This document shows, piece by piece, positions 24,675 to 32,415 of a stretch of DNA of 44,406 bases. The notes beneath the pieces are model-generated. The model was not told the origin of the DNA and did no database searches. It worked only from the letters and a program-made list of their open reading frames with translations. Origin of the DNA: Pseudonocardia sulfidoxydans NBRC 16205 (lineage in GTDB: Bacteria; Actinomycetota; Actinomycetes; Mycobacteriales; Pseudonocardiaceae); the NCBI RefSeq assembly GCF_007989085.1, contig NZ_BJVJ01000051.1, positions 1 to 44,406 of the forward strand, in the 5' to 3' direction. Numbering within the stretch: position 1 is the stretch's first letter; each line of letters starts with the position of its first letter. The position numbers and the translations under genes were made by a program.

Positions 24675-25028
24675 GTGACCACGACGTCCGCCCACGCCGC
24701 CGACACCTTCTTCGCGGCGGCCGCCGCGGGCGACTGGGACGGCATGCGCGCCGCCGTCGCCGAGGACGCCGTGTTCTGGCAGAACGTCGACGGCACCGAA
24801 CGCGGCGTCGAACAGGTCATCCGCTACACCGGCAAGCTCCGGCGCACCGGCGGGTTCACCTACACCGACGTGCGCCGCCTTGTCGCCGACGACGGCTTCT
24901 GCGAACAGCACACCGTCCGGTTCCACGACGCCGACGGCACGACCACCGCGGAGTACGCGGTCTGCGTCGTCGCCCGCGTCGACGGAGCCGGCCTGATCAC
25001 CCGGCTCGACGAGTACCTCGCGGGCTGA
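24675..25028 (+). CDS. SnoaL-like / NTF2-fold protein
   Basis: The 117-residue cone-shaped NTF2-like fold has the N-terminal helices AADTFFAAAAAGDWDGMRAA and the pattern VFWQNVDGTERGVEQVIRYTG, with a late strand VARVDGAGLITRLDEYLAG. Such proteins include polyketide cyclases, isomerases and limonene-epoxide hydrolase-like enzymes, so a catalytic role is possible but not assignable. GTG 24675 is the leaderless start 7 nt after TACTGT. It is followed after 15 bp by an SDR gene with which it is probably co-transcribed. Confidence 0.8.
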   Translation: MTTTSAHAADTFFAAAAAGDWDGMRAAVAEDAVFWQNVDGTERGVEQVIRYTGKLRRTGGFTYTDVRRLVADDGFCEQHTVRFHDADGTTTAEYAVCVVARVDGAGLITRLDEYLAG

Positions 25029-25043
25029 ACCTAGGAGGCACAC

Positions 25044-25958
25044 ATGGGAGCCCTCTGCGCGAGCCGGACCGTCCTTGTCACCGGCGCCGGACGCGGCATC
25101 GGCAGGGCGCACGCCCTCGAGTTCGCCCGCCAGGGCGCCCGGGTCGTCGTCAACGACAACGGGGTCGACGTCGACGGCTCCGGCGGCTCGCCCGACGTCG
25201 CCGACGCCGTCGTCGCCGAGATCCGGGCGTCGGGCGGCGTGGCCGTCGCCTCCTACGGCGACGCCGCGTCCACCGAGGGCGCCGACGCCGCGGTCGCGAC
25301 GGCGCTGAGCGAGTTCGGCGGCCTCGACGTCCTGGTCAACAACGCCGGAATCCTGCGCGACCGGATGCTCGTCAACACCGCCGACGAGGAGTGGGACGAG
25401 GTCCTGCGCGTGCACCTGCGCAGCGTCTTCGCCTGCACGCGCGCGGCGTCGCGGCACTGGCGCGAACGCTCGAAGGCGGGAGACCCTGTCGACGCGCGGG
25501 TGATCAGCACGTCGTCGCCGTCGGGTCTGTACGGCAACGTGGGCCAGACGGGCTACGGCGCGGCCAAGGCCGGCATCGCGGCGCTGACCGTCATCGCCGC
25601 GACGGAGCTGCAGCGCTACGGCGTCACCGTCAACGCGATCGCGCCCGGTGCCCGCACCCGGATGACCGAGAACCTCGCGGTGCTCGACGGCGTCGCCGGG
25701 GCCGGTTCGGAGTTCGACGAGATGGCTCCGGAGAACGTCGCCCCGCTGGTCGTGTGGCTGGGGTCGACGCAGTCGGCGGGCATCACCGGCCGGGTGTTCA
25801 ACGTCTGGGGCGGCCGGATCAGCGTGGCCGAGGGCTGGAGCGCCGGGCCGTCGGCCGACAAGGGCGCCCGCTGGGACGCCGGGGAACTCGGCGAGGTCGT
25901 CCCGGACCTGGTCGCGCAGGCCGCGAAGAACGCCGACATGTGGGGCCAGCGCCTGTGA
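25044..25958 (+). CDS. SDR-family dehydrogenase, HSD17B4-like (3R)-hydroxyacyl-CoA type
   Basis: The 304-residue SDR has TGAGRGIGRAHALEFARQGARVVVND in the first part (cofactor motif near 14-21; VVVND as in HSD17B4-like enzymes), NNAGILRDRML (near 101-111), Ser in STSSPSGLYGN and YGAAK (near 172-176). It likely oxidises a 3-hydroxyacyl-CoA. ATG 25044 is preceded by TAGGAGG. The stop TGA (25956-25958) is bases 2-4 of palindrome copy 3, so the end of the gene and the palindrome are fused. Confidence 0.87.
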   Translation: MGALCASRTVLVTGAGRGIGRAHALEFARQGARVVVNDNGVDVDGSGGSPDVADAVVAEIRASGGVAVASYGDAASTEGADAAVATALSEFGGLDVLVNNAGILRDRMLVNTADEEWDEVLRVHLRSVFACTRAASRHWRERSKAGDPVDARVISTSSPSGLYGNVGQTGYGAAKAGIAALTVIAATELQRYGVTVNAIAPGARTRMTENLAVLDGVAGAGSEFDEMAPENVAPLVVWLGSTQSAGITGRVFNVWGGRISVAEGWSAGPSADKGARWDAGELGEVVPDLVAQAAKNADMWGQRL

Positions 25959-25994
25959 GTGGCGATAGTCGCTATAGCGACTATCGCCACTCAC
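25955..25994. repeat. 40-bp palindrome, copy 3, carrying the SDR stop codon
   Basis: This is a perfect palindrome with arm GTGAGTGGCGATAGTCGCTA. Base 1 is the last base of the final Leu codon (CTG) of the SDR gene and bases 2-4 are its TGA. It is followed by the same 13 bases (AGGCCTGACCTGC, 25996-26008) as copy 2. It separates the SDR gene from the promoter of the GMC oxidoreductase gene. Confidence 0.9.
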
Positions 25995-26044
25995 GAGGCC
26001 TGACCTGCTGCTCCGCAACAGCCCCGCGTGAACCGCTCTCGAAC

Positions 26045-26074
26045 TTGACGTCGATGTCGGATCCGGCTTAGCGT
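26045..26074 (+). promoter_or_regulatory. Promoter/operator-like element (site E) for the GMC oxidoreductase gene
   Basis: TTGACG (26045-26050) and TAGCGT (26069-26074) are 18 bp apart. The 16-mer is TTGACGTCGATGTCGG. The gene starts 37 bases further on with its own GAGGAG ribosome site, so this transcript has a leader. Confidence 0.6.
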
Positions 26075-26110
26075 CGATCCGCACGCACGTCAGCTCGACG
26101 AGGAGACGAC

Positions 26111-27655
26111 ATGGCCGACCGCTACGACGACGTCATCGTGGGCGCCGGGTCCTCCGGGGCCGCTCTCGCCGCCCGCCTCTCGGAGGACCCGACCCGACGG
26201 GTGCTGCTGATCGAGGCAGGCCCCGACTACACCGACGACGAGGTGCCCGCCGAGGTCAAGCTCGGCACCTCACCGCTGATGACCGGCAGCCACGACTGGG
26301 GCTACCAGGCCGACGCCGGCACCGCCGGCCGGTCCATCGCCTACTTCCGCGGCAAGGTCACCGGCGGTTCGTCGGCGATCAACACCGCGATCGCCCTGCG
26401 CGGCACCCCCGCCGACTTCGAGAACTGGGTCGGGTTCGGGCTGCCGTTGTGGAGCTGGGAGGACGTCCTCCCCTTCTACATCGCGCTCGAGGACGACCCC
26501 GAGGGCGAGGGCCCCGACCACGGCAAGGACGGCCCGATCCCGATCCGCCGCAACACCTTCGGCCCGCTGCGCCCGGTGCAGAAGGCGTTCGCCGAAGCCT
26601 GCAACGAGCTCGGCTTCCCGACGGTCGACGACCTCAACAGCGGCGATCTCGACCCGCGGGGATCCGTCGGCAAGCTGCCGATGAACGTCGTCGACGACGT
26701 CCGGATGTCGACCGCGCTCACCTACCTCTCCACCGCCCGCAGCCGGGCCAACCTCACCGTCCTGGCCGATCGCACCGTCGATCGCGTCCTGATCGAGAAC
26801 GGCACGGCGACCGGGGTCGTCGTCCGCAAGGGCGGCGTCGAGGAGCGCTACGACGCCGGCCGCGTGACACTCTCGGCCGGCGCGTTCGGCACCCCCGCGA
26901 TCCTGATGCGCTCCGGCATCGGCCCCCGCGCGACCCTCTCCGCGCTGGGCATCGAGGTCGTCGCCGACCTCGCGGGCGTCGGTGAGAACCTCATGGACCA
27001 CCCGACCTCCGCGCTCGCGCTGGCCCCGAAGCCCGGCGTCTGCAACGCCGCGGACCCGCTGGTCCAGATGATGCTGCGCTACACGTCGTCGGGCAGCTCC
27101 GACGTCGACGACATGCAGCTCTACTTCCTGTCCAACGTCGACCTCGGCGGCGGGTGGAGCACCGAGGCCGGCGAGATGGCGGGTGCCTCGCTCGCGCCGG
27201 TCCTCAACCCGGGCCTGCAGAAGCCACGCTCCCGCGGTCGCGTCACGATCACCTCCGCCGACCCCGACGCCGCGCCGTCGATCGAGCTGCGCTTCCTCTC
27301 CGAGGAGGAGGACCGTCGCAAGCTGATCGAGGGGGTGCGGATGTCGGCGAAGCTCGCCGCCACCACGCCCATCGCGTCGCTCATCGACGGCCTCGTCGGG
27401 CTCACCCCCGAGGCGCTCGAGTCCGACGCCGCCGTCGGGGAGTACCTCGAGGCGACCGTCACGACGATCCTGCATGCCAGCGGCACCGCCCGGATGGGCC
27501 GGGCCGACGACCCGAAGGCCGTCGTCGACGAGCGCTTCGGGGTGCACGGCGTCGCGAACCTGCGCGTCGTCGACGCCTCGGTGATGCCGGAGATCGTGCG
27601 CGCCAACACCAACCTGACCTGCATCATGCTGGCGGAGCGGGCCGCGACATTCTGA
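26111..27655 (+). CDS. GMC-family FAD oxidoreductase (choline dehydrogenase-like)
   Basis: The 514-residue flavoprotein has the N-terminal dinucleotide motif VGAGSSGAALAARLSEDP (near 10-27), the GMC signature 1 region GKVTGGSSAINTAIALRG (near 80-97), signature 2 SAGAFGTPAILMRSGIGP (near 257-274) and the C-terminal VVDASVMPEIVRANTNLT. The active-site His is in HASGTARMG (near 457). It oxidises an alcohol to an aldehyde or ketone. It is the only gene of its transcript, flanked by palindromes on both sides (copies 3 and 4). Confidence 0.92.
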   Translation: MADRYDDVIVGAGSSGAALAARLSEDPTRRVLLIEAGPDYTDDEVPAEVKLGTSPLMTGSHDWGYQADAGTAGRSIAYFRGKVTGGSSAINTAIALRGTPADFENWVGFGLPLWSWEDVLPFYIALEDDPEGEGPDHGKDGPIPIRRNTFGPLRPVQKAFAEACNELGFPTVDDLNSGDLDPRGSVGKLPMNVVDDVRMSTALTYLSTARSRANLTVLADRTVDRVLIENGTATGVVVRKGGVEERYDAGRVTLSAGAFGTPAILMRSGIGPRATLSALGIEVVADLAGVGENLMDHPTSALALAPKPGVCNAADPLVQMMLRYTSSGSSDVDDMQLYFLSNVDLGGGWSTEAGEMAGASLAPVLNPGLQKPRSRGRVTITSADPDAAPSIELRFLSEEEDRRKLIEGVRMSAKLAATTPIASLIDGLVGLTPEALESDAAVGEYLEATVTTILHASGTARMGRADDPKAVVDERFGVHGVANLRVVDASVMPEIVRANTNLTCIMLAERAATF

Positions 27656-27668
27656 CCGCTGCGCGGTC

Positions 27669-27708
27669 GTGAGTGGCAATAGTCGCCATGGCGACTATTG
27701 CCACTCAC
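27669..27708. repeat. 40-bp palindrome, copy 4, between convergent genes
   Basis: This is a perfect palindrome with arm GTGAGTGGCAATAGTCGCCA and centre CCATGG instead of CTATAG. It starts 13 bp after the GMC gene stop. The minus-strand acyl-CoA ligase gene has its TGA at 27705-27707 as bases 2-4 of the palindrome read on that strand, after a Leu codon CTG, the same arrangement as copies 1 and 3. Confidence 0.9.
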
Positions 27709-29336
27709 AGGTCTCCGGAGGCCACCTGCTCTCGGAGCACGAACTTCTGGATCTTTCCCGACGGCGTCCGCGGGAAGGTGTCGACGAAGTACCAGAGCTT
27801 CGGCGTCTTGAACGGCGCCACCCGGCTGCGGCAGAACGTGAACAGCTCGTCGGGGGTGGGCGGGTCCGCCGGGTCGGCGGCCTGCACGACCGCGCCCACC
27901 TGCTCGCCCCACTTCGGGTCCGGGATGCCGATGACGGCCACCTCGGCGACCTTCTCGTGTGCGAGCAGCAGCTCCTCGACCTCCAGCGGGTGGATGTTCT
28001 CCCCGCCGCGGATCACGAGGTCCTTGAGCCGGCCCGCGATCTGCAGGTAGCCGCGCTCGTCCATCGTCCCGATGTCGCCGCTGTGCAGCCAGCCGTCGGC
28101 GTCGATCGTCGCGCCCGTCGCGTCGGGCATGTTGAAGTAGCCCATCATGTTCTGGTAGCCGCGGGCGCAGATCTCGCCCTCGGCACCCACCGCGACCGGC
28201 GCCCCGGAGGGGTCGGCGATCTTGACCTCGACGTGCGGCATCGGCTGCCCCAGCGTCTCGGCCTGGTCGTCGTCGGAGTCGGTGGGGAAGGTCTGGGTGA
28301 GCACGCCGTGCATCTCGGCCTGCCCGAACAGGATCGAGAAGTCGCAGTTCCACGTGGACTTGGTGCGCCGCACCAGGTCCGCGGGCACCTTCGCGCCGCC
28401 GCACATGACGGTCCGCAGCGCGGACATGTCCCGCGAGGGCCGGTCGGGGTGGTCGAGCAGGCCGAGCAGGATCGTCGGCACCGTCAGGATGAGGGCGCCG
28501 CGCTCGGTCTCCATGAGCTCCAGCACGAGTGCGGGGTCGAACACCGGGACGACGACGTGCACGCCGCGCCTGGCCAGCGTCCCGATGCTCGCGAGGACTC
28601 CGCCGCCGGTGTGGAACAACGGGATCGGGTTGATCCAGGCGTCGCCGTCGCGGAAGCCGGCGCGCTCCGCGGAGAGCCGTGAGGCGTTGACGACGCCGAG
28701 GTTGTGCAGCAGCGCGCCCTTGGCGAAGCCGGTCGTGCCGGAGGTGTAGATGATCAGGTTGGGGTCGTCGGGCGAGACCTCGGGCAGCGGCGTCGACCGG
28801 TCGCCGCTCGCGACGAACGCGTCCCAGTCGGCGAAGCAGATGGTCTCGCGCAGGTCGGGCAGGTCGTCGCGGACGCTCTCGACGATGCCGCTCATCGACA
28901 CCCCGCGGTGCTCGGTGCCGTGGACGATGCCGACGCTGCCGGACTGGCGCAGCGCGTAGCGGAGCTCCTCGGTGCGGTACTGCGGGTTGATGGTGACGAC
29001 GACGATCCCTGCCAGCGCCGCACCCATCTGCAGGAGGACCCATTCGGCGCGGTTGGACTCCCAGACCGCGACGCGCTCCCCCGGCCGGAAGCGCGCGAGC
29101 AGCGCGGCCGCGACGGCCTCGGCGGCGTCGAGGATCTCGGCGTAGGTCCAGCGGCGGCGCTGCGCGGGATCGACCAGCCCGTCGACGAGCCCGATCCGGT
29201 CGGGCACCTCGGCCGCGACCCGGCGCAGCAGCGCGCCGACCGTCGTGACGTCGAGATCGACGTCCGTGGTCGCGGGCCAGTAGGAGGCCGCGGGCAGTGC
29301 CACGGGTTCCGAGATCGGCTGGTCCGAGATCGACAT
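27705..29336 (-). CDS. AMP-dependent acyl-CoA synthetase/ligase
   Basis: The 543-residue ANL-family ligase has IIYTSGTTGFAKGALLHN (near 187-204), FGQAEMHGVL (near 330), the hinge GRLKDLVIRGGENIHPLEVEE (near 425-445) and the C-terminal Lys in RTPSGKIQKFVLRE. It converts a carboxylic acid to its CoA thioester. It is the second ligase of the regulon and has its own promoter (site F). ATG 29336 has GGGAGG upstream; further in-frame extension runs across the promoter and is not credible. Its stop lies in palindrome copy 4. Confidence 0.9.
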   Translation of the reverse strand: MSISDQPISEPVALPAASYWPATTDVDLDVTTVGALLRRVAAEVPDRIGLVDGLVDPAQRRRWTYAEILDAAEAVAAALLARFRPGERVAVWESNRAEWVLLQMGAALAGIVVVTINPQYRTEELRYALRQSGSVGIVHGTEHRGVSMSGIVESVRDDLPDLRETICFADWDAFVASGDRSTPLPEVSPDDPNLIIYTSGTTGFAKGALLHNLGVVNASRLSAERAGFRDGDAWINPIPLFHTGGGVLASIGTLARRGVHVVVPVFDPALVLELMETERGALILTVPTILLGLLDHPDRPSRDMSALRTVMCGGAKVPADLVRRTKSTWNCDFSILFGQAEMHGVLTQTFPTDSDDDQAETLGQPMPHVEVKIADPSGAPVAVGAEGEICARGYQNMMGYFNMPDATGATIDADGWLHSGDIGTMDERGYLQIAGRLKDLVIRGGENIHPLEVEELLLAHEKVAEVAVIGIPDPKWGEQVGAVVQAADPADPPTPDELFTFCRSRVAPFKTPKLWYFVDTFPRTPSGKIQKFVLREQVASGDL

Positions 29337-29371
29337 CCGCGTCGTCCTCCCGCTCTGCTGGGCGAGGATCG

Positions 29372-29401
29372 ACGCTATTCGAAATCTGACCTCGACGTCA
29401 A
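29372..29401 (-). promoter_or_regulatory. Promoter/operator-like element (site F) for the acyl-CoA ligase gene
   Basis: On the minus strand TTGACG (29396-29401) and TAGCGT (29372-29377) are 18 bp apart, the same layout as sites D (left) and E. The 16-mer is TTGACGTCGAGGTCAG. The ligase ATG is 35 bases downstream of the -10. Confidence 0.6.
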
Positions 29402-29516
29402 GTTCGAACTTGGCGACGATTCGTCCGCCGCCACAGCCCCACCGACGACGGCCGCGCCGCCCTGGTCGGCGGCGAACTGCTCGACCTGTTCCACCGCCAC
29501 CGCGGCCGGTTACTCG

Positions 29517-29554
29517 AAAACCGGTCGCCCGCCGACGCCACGCCCGGCTAACGT
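29517..29554 (+). promoter_or_regulatory. Candidate promoter of the ABC-F leader, possibly WhiB7-type
   Basis: The -10 TAACGT (29549-29554) is followed by 7 nt and the GTG of a leader peptide. The best -35 (TCGCCC, 29525-29530, 18 bp) is poor but has the AT run AAAA (29517-29520) just upstream, as in WhiB7-assisted promoters of actinobacterial resistance genes. WhiB7 control is inference. Confidence 0.35.
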
Positions 29555-29561
29555 CCGTTTC

Positions 29562-29588
29562 GTGCCCGAGTACCAGCTCTACCTCTGA
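29562..29588 (+). CDS. Putative 8-residue leader peptide of the ABC-F gene
   Basis: GTG CCC GAG TAC CAG CTC TAC CTC TGA encodes VPEYQLYL. The GTG is exactly 7 nt after TAACGT, so the transcript would be leaderless. Nine bases after its stop, GCCTCC (29597-29602) can pair with GGAGGC (29678-29683), the ribosome site of the ABC-F gene 100 bases later. A drug-stalled ribosome on the leader could free that site. No such peptide is known to me; the call rests on layout. Confidence 0.35.
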   Translation: MPEYQLYL

Positions 29589-29656
29589 CGACGTCCGCCT
29601 CCCCGGCGCCGCGGCTCCTGCGCGTGCGCCGACCTCGTCGTCCTTGTAGGCACCAT

Positions 29657-29683
29657 CGCGGGCCTGTGCCCGCGTCCGGAGGC
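29657..29683 (+). promoter_or_regulatory. Hairpin next to the ABC-F ribosome site
   Basis: CGCGGGC (29657-29663) and GCCCGCG (29668-29674) form a 7-bp stem with loop CTGT, directly before CCGGAGG (29676-29682), the ribosome site of GTG 29688. It may be part of a leader-peptide attenuation switch. Confidence 0.4.
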
Positions 29684-29687
29684 ATCC

Positions 29688-31175
29688 GTGCTCCGCCATC
29701 GCTCACCCCTGCGCACCGCCCACGTCCGCGCCGTCGACGTCCACGTCGCCCGCGGCGGCCGACCCGTCCTGCGCGGCCTCGATCTCGTCGCCTCGCCGGG
29801 TGACCGCATCGCCGTCGTCGGCGAGAACGGCCGCGGCAAGTCGACGCTGCTGCAGGTCCTCACCGGCACCCTCGCGCCCGACCGCGGTGAGGTCCACGTC
29901 TGCGGTGGTCTCGGCGTCGCCGACCAGACGATCCTCGCCTGCGAGGGTCGGACCGTCGGCGACCTGATCGACCTGGAGCTGACCGACGCCCACGCCGCGC
30001 TGCGTGACCTCGACACCGAGACCGCCGCGCTCGCCGCCGGCGATCCAGGCGACGCGTACTCCGACGCACTCGCCGCCGCCGAAGCCCTCGACGCCTGGGA
30101 CGCCGACCGCCGCGTCGACATCGCGCTGGCCGCCCTCGGCGCCGTCGACGACCGCGCGCGACTCCTCTCGACGTTGTCGGTCGGGCAACGCCATCGCGTC
30201 CGGCTCGCCTGCCTGCTCGGCGCACGCTACGACGTCCTGCTGCTCGACGAACCCACCAACCACCTCGACGCCGCCGGGCTCGACCACCTCACCGCCGCCC
30301 TGCGCGAGCACCCCGGGGTCGTGGTCGTCGTCAGTCACGACCGGACGCTGCTCGCCGACGTCGCGACGACCGTCGTCGACCTCGACCCCTCTGTCGACGG
30401 CCGCCCGCGCTGCTACGGCGGCGGCTGGGCGGGATACGTCGCGGGTCGCGAGGCCGAACGCGCCCGCTGGGAGGCCCTGCACGCGGAACAGGTCGAGCGC
30501 CACCGACAGCTCGCCGACGACCTCTCCGCCGCGCAGAACCGCCTGCGCGACAACTGGCGCCCTCCCAAAGGCACCGGCAGGCACGTGCGGGCGACGCGGG
30601 CGCCCGCTCTGGTCCGCGCCGTCCACCGCAGGCAGGACGATCTCGACGCCCACCTCGTCGACGTGCCGCCCCCGCCGCGGCGGTTCACCATGCCCGACCT
30701 CCCGGCCCATCCGGGAACGCTCCTGTCCGCCGACGGTGTGTCCGTCCTCGTCACCGGGCCCAACGGCGCCGGGAAGTCGACGCTGCTCGCCGTCCTGGCC
30801 GGGGCACTGGTGCCCGACCACGGAGCCGTGACGGCGGCGCGCGACGTCCGGATCGGCCGGCTCGGGCAGGAGTCGGCCGTGTCCGAGGGGACGGCGCTCC
30901 CGTCCGAGCTCGGGCTCCTCGGCCCCGACGACGTCGGCCGTCGGCTCGCGGAGCTGTCCGTCGGGGCGCGACGACGCGTCGACCTCGCCCACGTCCTCGC
31001 CGCGCGGCCCCACGTCCTGCTGCTCGACGAGCCGACCAACCATCTCTCGCCCACCCTCGTCGACGAGCTCACCGCGGCATTGCGGGCCACCGCCGCGGTC
31101 GTCGTCGCCACCCACGACCGTGGCCTCCTCGCCGACCTCGCCGACTGGCCCCGGCTCCACCTCTCGGCAGGATGA
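29688..31175 (+). CDS. ABC-F family ATPase (ribosome-protection/antibiotic-resistance type)
   Basis: The 495-residue protein has two ABC domains in one chain and no membrane segments. Walker A motifs are GENGRGKSTLL (near 44-54) and GPNGAGKSTLL (near 355-365). The Walker B motifs are VLLLDEPTNHLDAAG (near 183) and VLLLDEPTNHLSP (near 445). A basic, helical linker between domains (about 240-325, with HRQLADDLSAAQNRLRDNW) is the arm that enters the ribosome in ABC-F proteins. Such proteins push bound antibiotics off the ribosome. GTG 29688 follows CCGGAGG. The upstream region looks like a leader-controlled resistance promoter. Confidence 0.87.
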   Translation: MLRHRSPLRTAHVRAVDVHVARGGRPVLRGLDLVASPGDRIAVVGENGRGKSTLLQVLTGTLAPDRGEVHVCGGLGVADQTILACEGRTVGDLIDLELTDAHAALRDLDTETAALAAGDPGDAYSDALAAAEALDAWDADRRVDIALAALGAVDDRARLLSTLSVGQRHRVRLACLLGARYDVLLLDEPTNHLDAAGLDHLTAALREHPGVVVVVSHDRTLLADVATTVVDLDPSVDGRPRCYGGGWAGYVAGREAERARWEALHAEQVERHRQLADDLSAAQNRLRDNWRPPKGTGRHVRATRAPALVRAVHRRQDDLDAHLVDVPPPPRRFTMPDLPAHPGTLLSADGVSVLVTGPNGAGKSTLLAVLAGALVPDHGAVTAARDVRIGRLGQESAVSEGTALPSELGLLGPDDVGRRLAELSVGARRRVDLAHVLAARPHVLLLDEPTNHLSPTLVDELTAALRATAAVVVATHDRGLLADLADWPRLHLSAG

Positions 31176-31231
31176 CCACGGTCAGAGAACCGCGCGCAAC
31201 CTCACTGCTCCGGAACGTGCCCGGCGGTCGC

Positions 31232-32320
31232 TCAGCGGGTGGCGGCGATCGCGTGGGCGGCGCCCCAGCCGTCGGCTCGTGCGGCGACCCGCCCGCCGAC
31301 GAGCCGGATCCCGGCCTCGGTCACGTCCGACACGGAGGTCACCCCCGCTGCGGCAGCGAGCGCCCCGTCGTCGAGGGCGATCCGCAGACCGGGCGGGAGG
31401 AGCGTCGGGAAGATCGGGCGCAGCGCGGTGGCCAGCTCGGTGACGCTCAGCCGCGCGAGCATGCCCGCCTCGTGCGGGTCGGCGGTGACGAGCGCGGCGG
31501 TGATCTCGGTGCCGGGCGGCGCGGCACGGACCGCGTGTTCGAAGGCCTCCAACCGGTGCAGACCGAGCACGAGGACGACCCCATCGCCGGAGAACGTGAT
31601 CGCGTTGCCGCGCAAAGCGTCGAGGGCCACGGGCGGAAGCCACGGCTCATCGACGGGCCGGGGTGTGGGCGCGTAGTCGGCGAAGGCGGGTTCGGCCCAG
31701 GTGTCGTCGAGGTCGGCGTCGGCGAGGTACTCGCAGGCGCGCACGACCGTGAATGGTTCGCCGAAGCCGGGTGCCGCGACGGCCAGGCGCGCGGCCCCCT
31801 GCAGCAGCGTCAACGCGGTCTCGGCGACGCGGACCATGCGGCGGTCCTCACGCCGCCGCAACGTCTGTTCCAGGGCCAGCCCGACGACGATGGCGTTCAA
31901 CGCCTGGAGCTGCGCGAAGGGCACGCGGAGCTGCGCGTCGGCGGAGATCTCCTGTTCGAGGCCGGCGGCGAGCCGGACGGGCCCGCGGTGTTCGTCCACG
32001 GCGAGCGGCAGCCGGGCGAGCCATCCGCGGGCGAGGGCGGCGAGGGCGTCCGCGGCGGTGGTCGGCGCCTTCCCGGGCAGCGGATCGGCGTCGGCAGCGG
32101 CGGCGTCGGCGGCACTGGCGTCGGCGGCGAGGACCGCGAGGTAGAGGGCCCGCTTGCTCGGGAAGTTCGAGTAGACGGCCCCGCGGGTGAGCTCGGCCGC
32201 TGCGGCGATGACGTCGACCTTCGCGTCGCGGAATCCCTTGTCTCCGAACTCCTCGCGGGCGGCGGCGAGCACGCGGGCCCGGTTGCGCCGTTGCATCTCG
32301 GCGCGCGACGGCGGCGTCAA
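31232..32320 (-). CDS. TetR-family regulator with long extra C-terminal domain
   Basis: The 362-residue chain (from TTG 32320; GGAGGACGA just upstream) has a TetR helix-turn-helix at the N-terminus (AREEFGDKGFRDAKVDVIAA...GAVYSNFPSKRALYLAVL, split here). The usual TetR length is about 200. The last 150 or so residues form an additional alpha/beta region (GVVLVLGLHRLEAFEHAV, EITAALVTADPHEAGML) that I do not recognise. An internal ATG at 32296 is an alternative start but has no good ribosome site. It is divergent from the P450 gene, with an inverted repeat between them, and so probably regulates both. Confidence 0.75.
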   Translation of the reverse strand: MTPPSRAEMQRRNRARVLAAAREEFGDKGFRDAKVDVIAAAAELTRGAVYSNFPSKRALYLAVLAADASAADAAAADADPLPGKAPTTAADALAALARGWLARLPLAVDEHRGPVRLAAGLEQEISADAQLRVPFAQLQALNAIVVGLALEQTLRRREDRRMVRVAETALTLLQGAARLAVAAPGFGEPFTVVRACEYLADADLDDTWAEPAFADYAPTPRPVDEPWLPPVALDALRGNAITFSGDGVVLVLGLHRLEAFEHAVRAAPPGTEITAALVTADPHEAGMLARLSVTELATALRPIFPTLLPPGLRIALDDGALAAAAGVTSVSDVTEAGIRLVGGRVAARADGWGAAHAIAATR

Positions 32321-32371
32321 TCGTCCTCCACTGGCTTGCTCCCGATGTCCGCCGACGATACCGTCGCCATC

Positions 32372-32403
32372 CAGATGATGTGAACATCTGAAGTCGACAT
32401 CCA
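32372..32403. promoter_or_regulatory. Operator candidate between TetR-like and P450 genes (site G)
   Basis: CAGATG (32372-32377), 7 bp, CATCTG (32385-32390) form an inverted repeat. It overlaps CTGAAGTCGACATCCA (32388-32403), which matches 13 of 16 bases of site B. The P450 ATG is at 32416, so a bound repressor would cover its translation start region and the divergent promoter. Confidence 0.45.
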
Positions 32404-32415
32404 GAAGGCGGGACC

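Noticed and set aside
29401..29552. Coding-like frame upstream of the ABC-F leader (RFVRRHSPTDDGRAALVGGE... ending TAA at 29552)
   Set aside because: Codon use looks coding, but no ATG, GTG or TTG exists between the previous in-frame stop and this stretch, and no family is seen; at best an old gene scrap.
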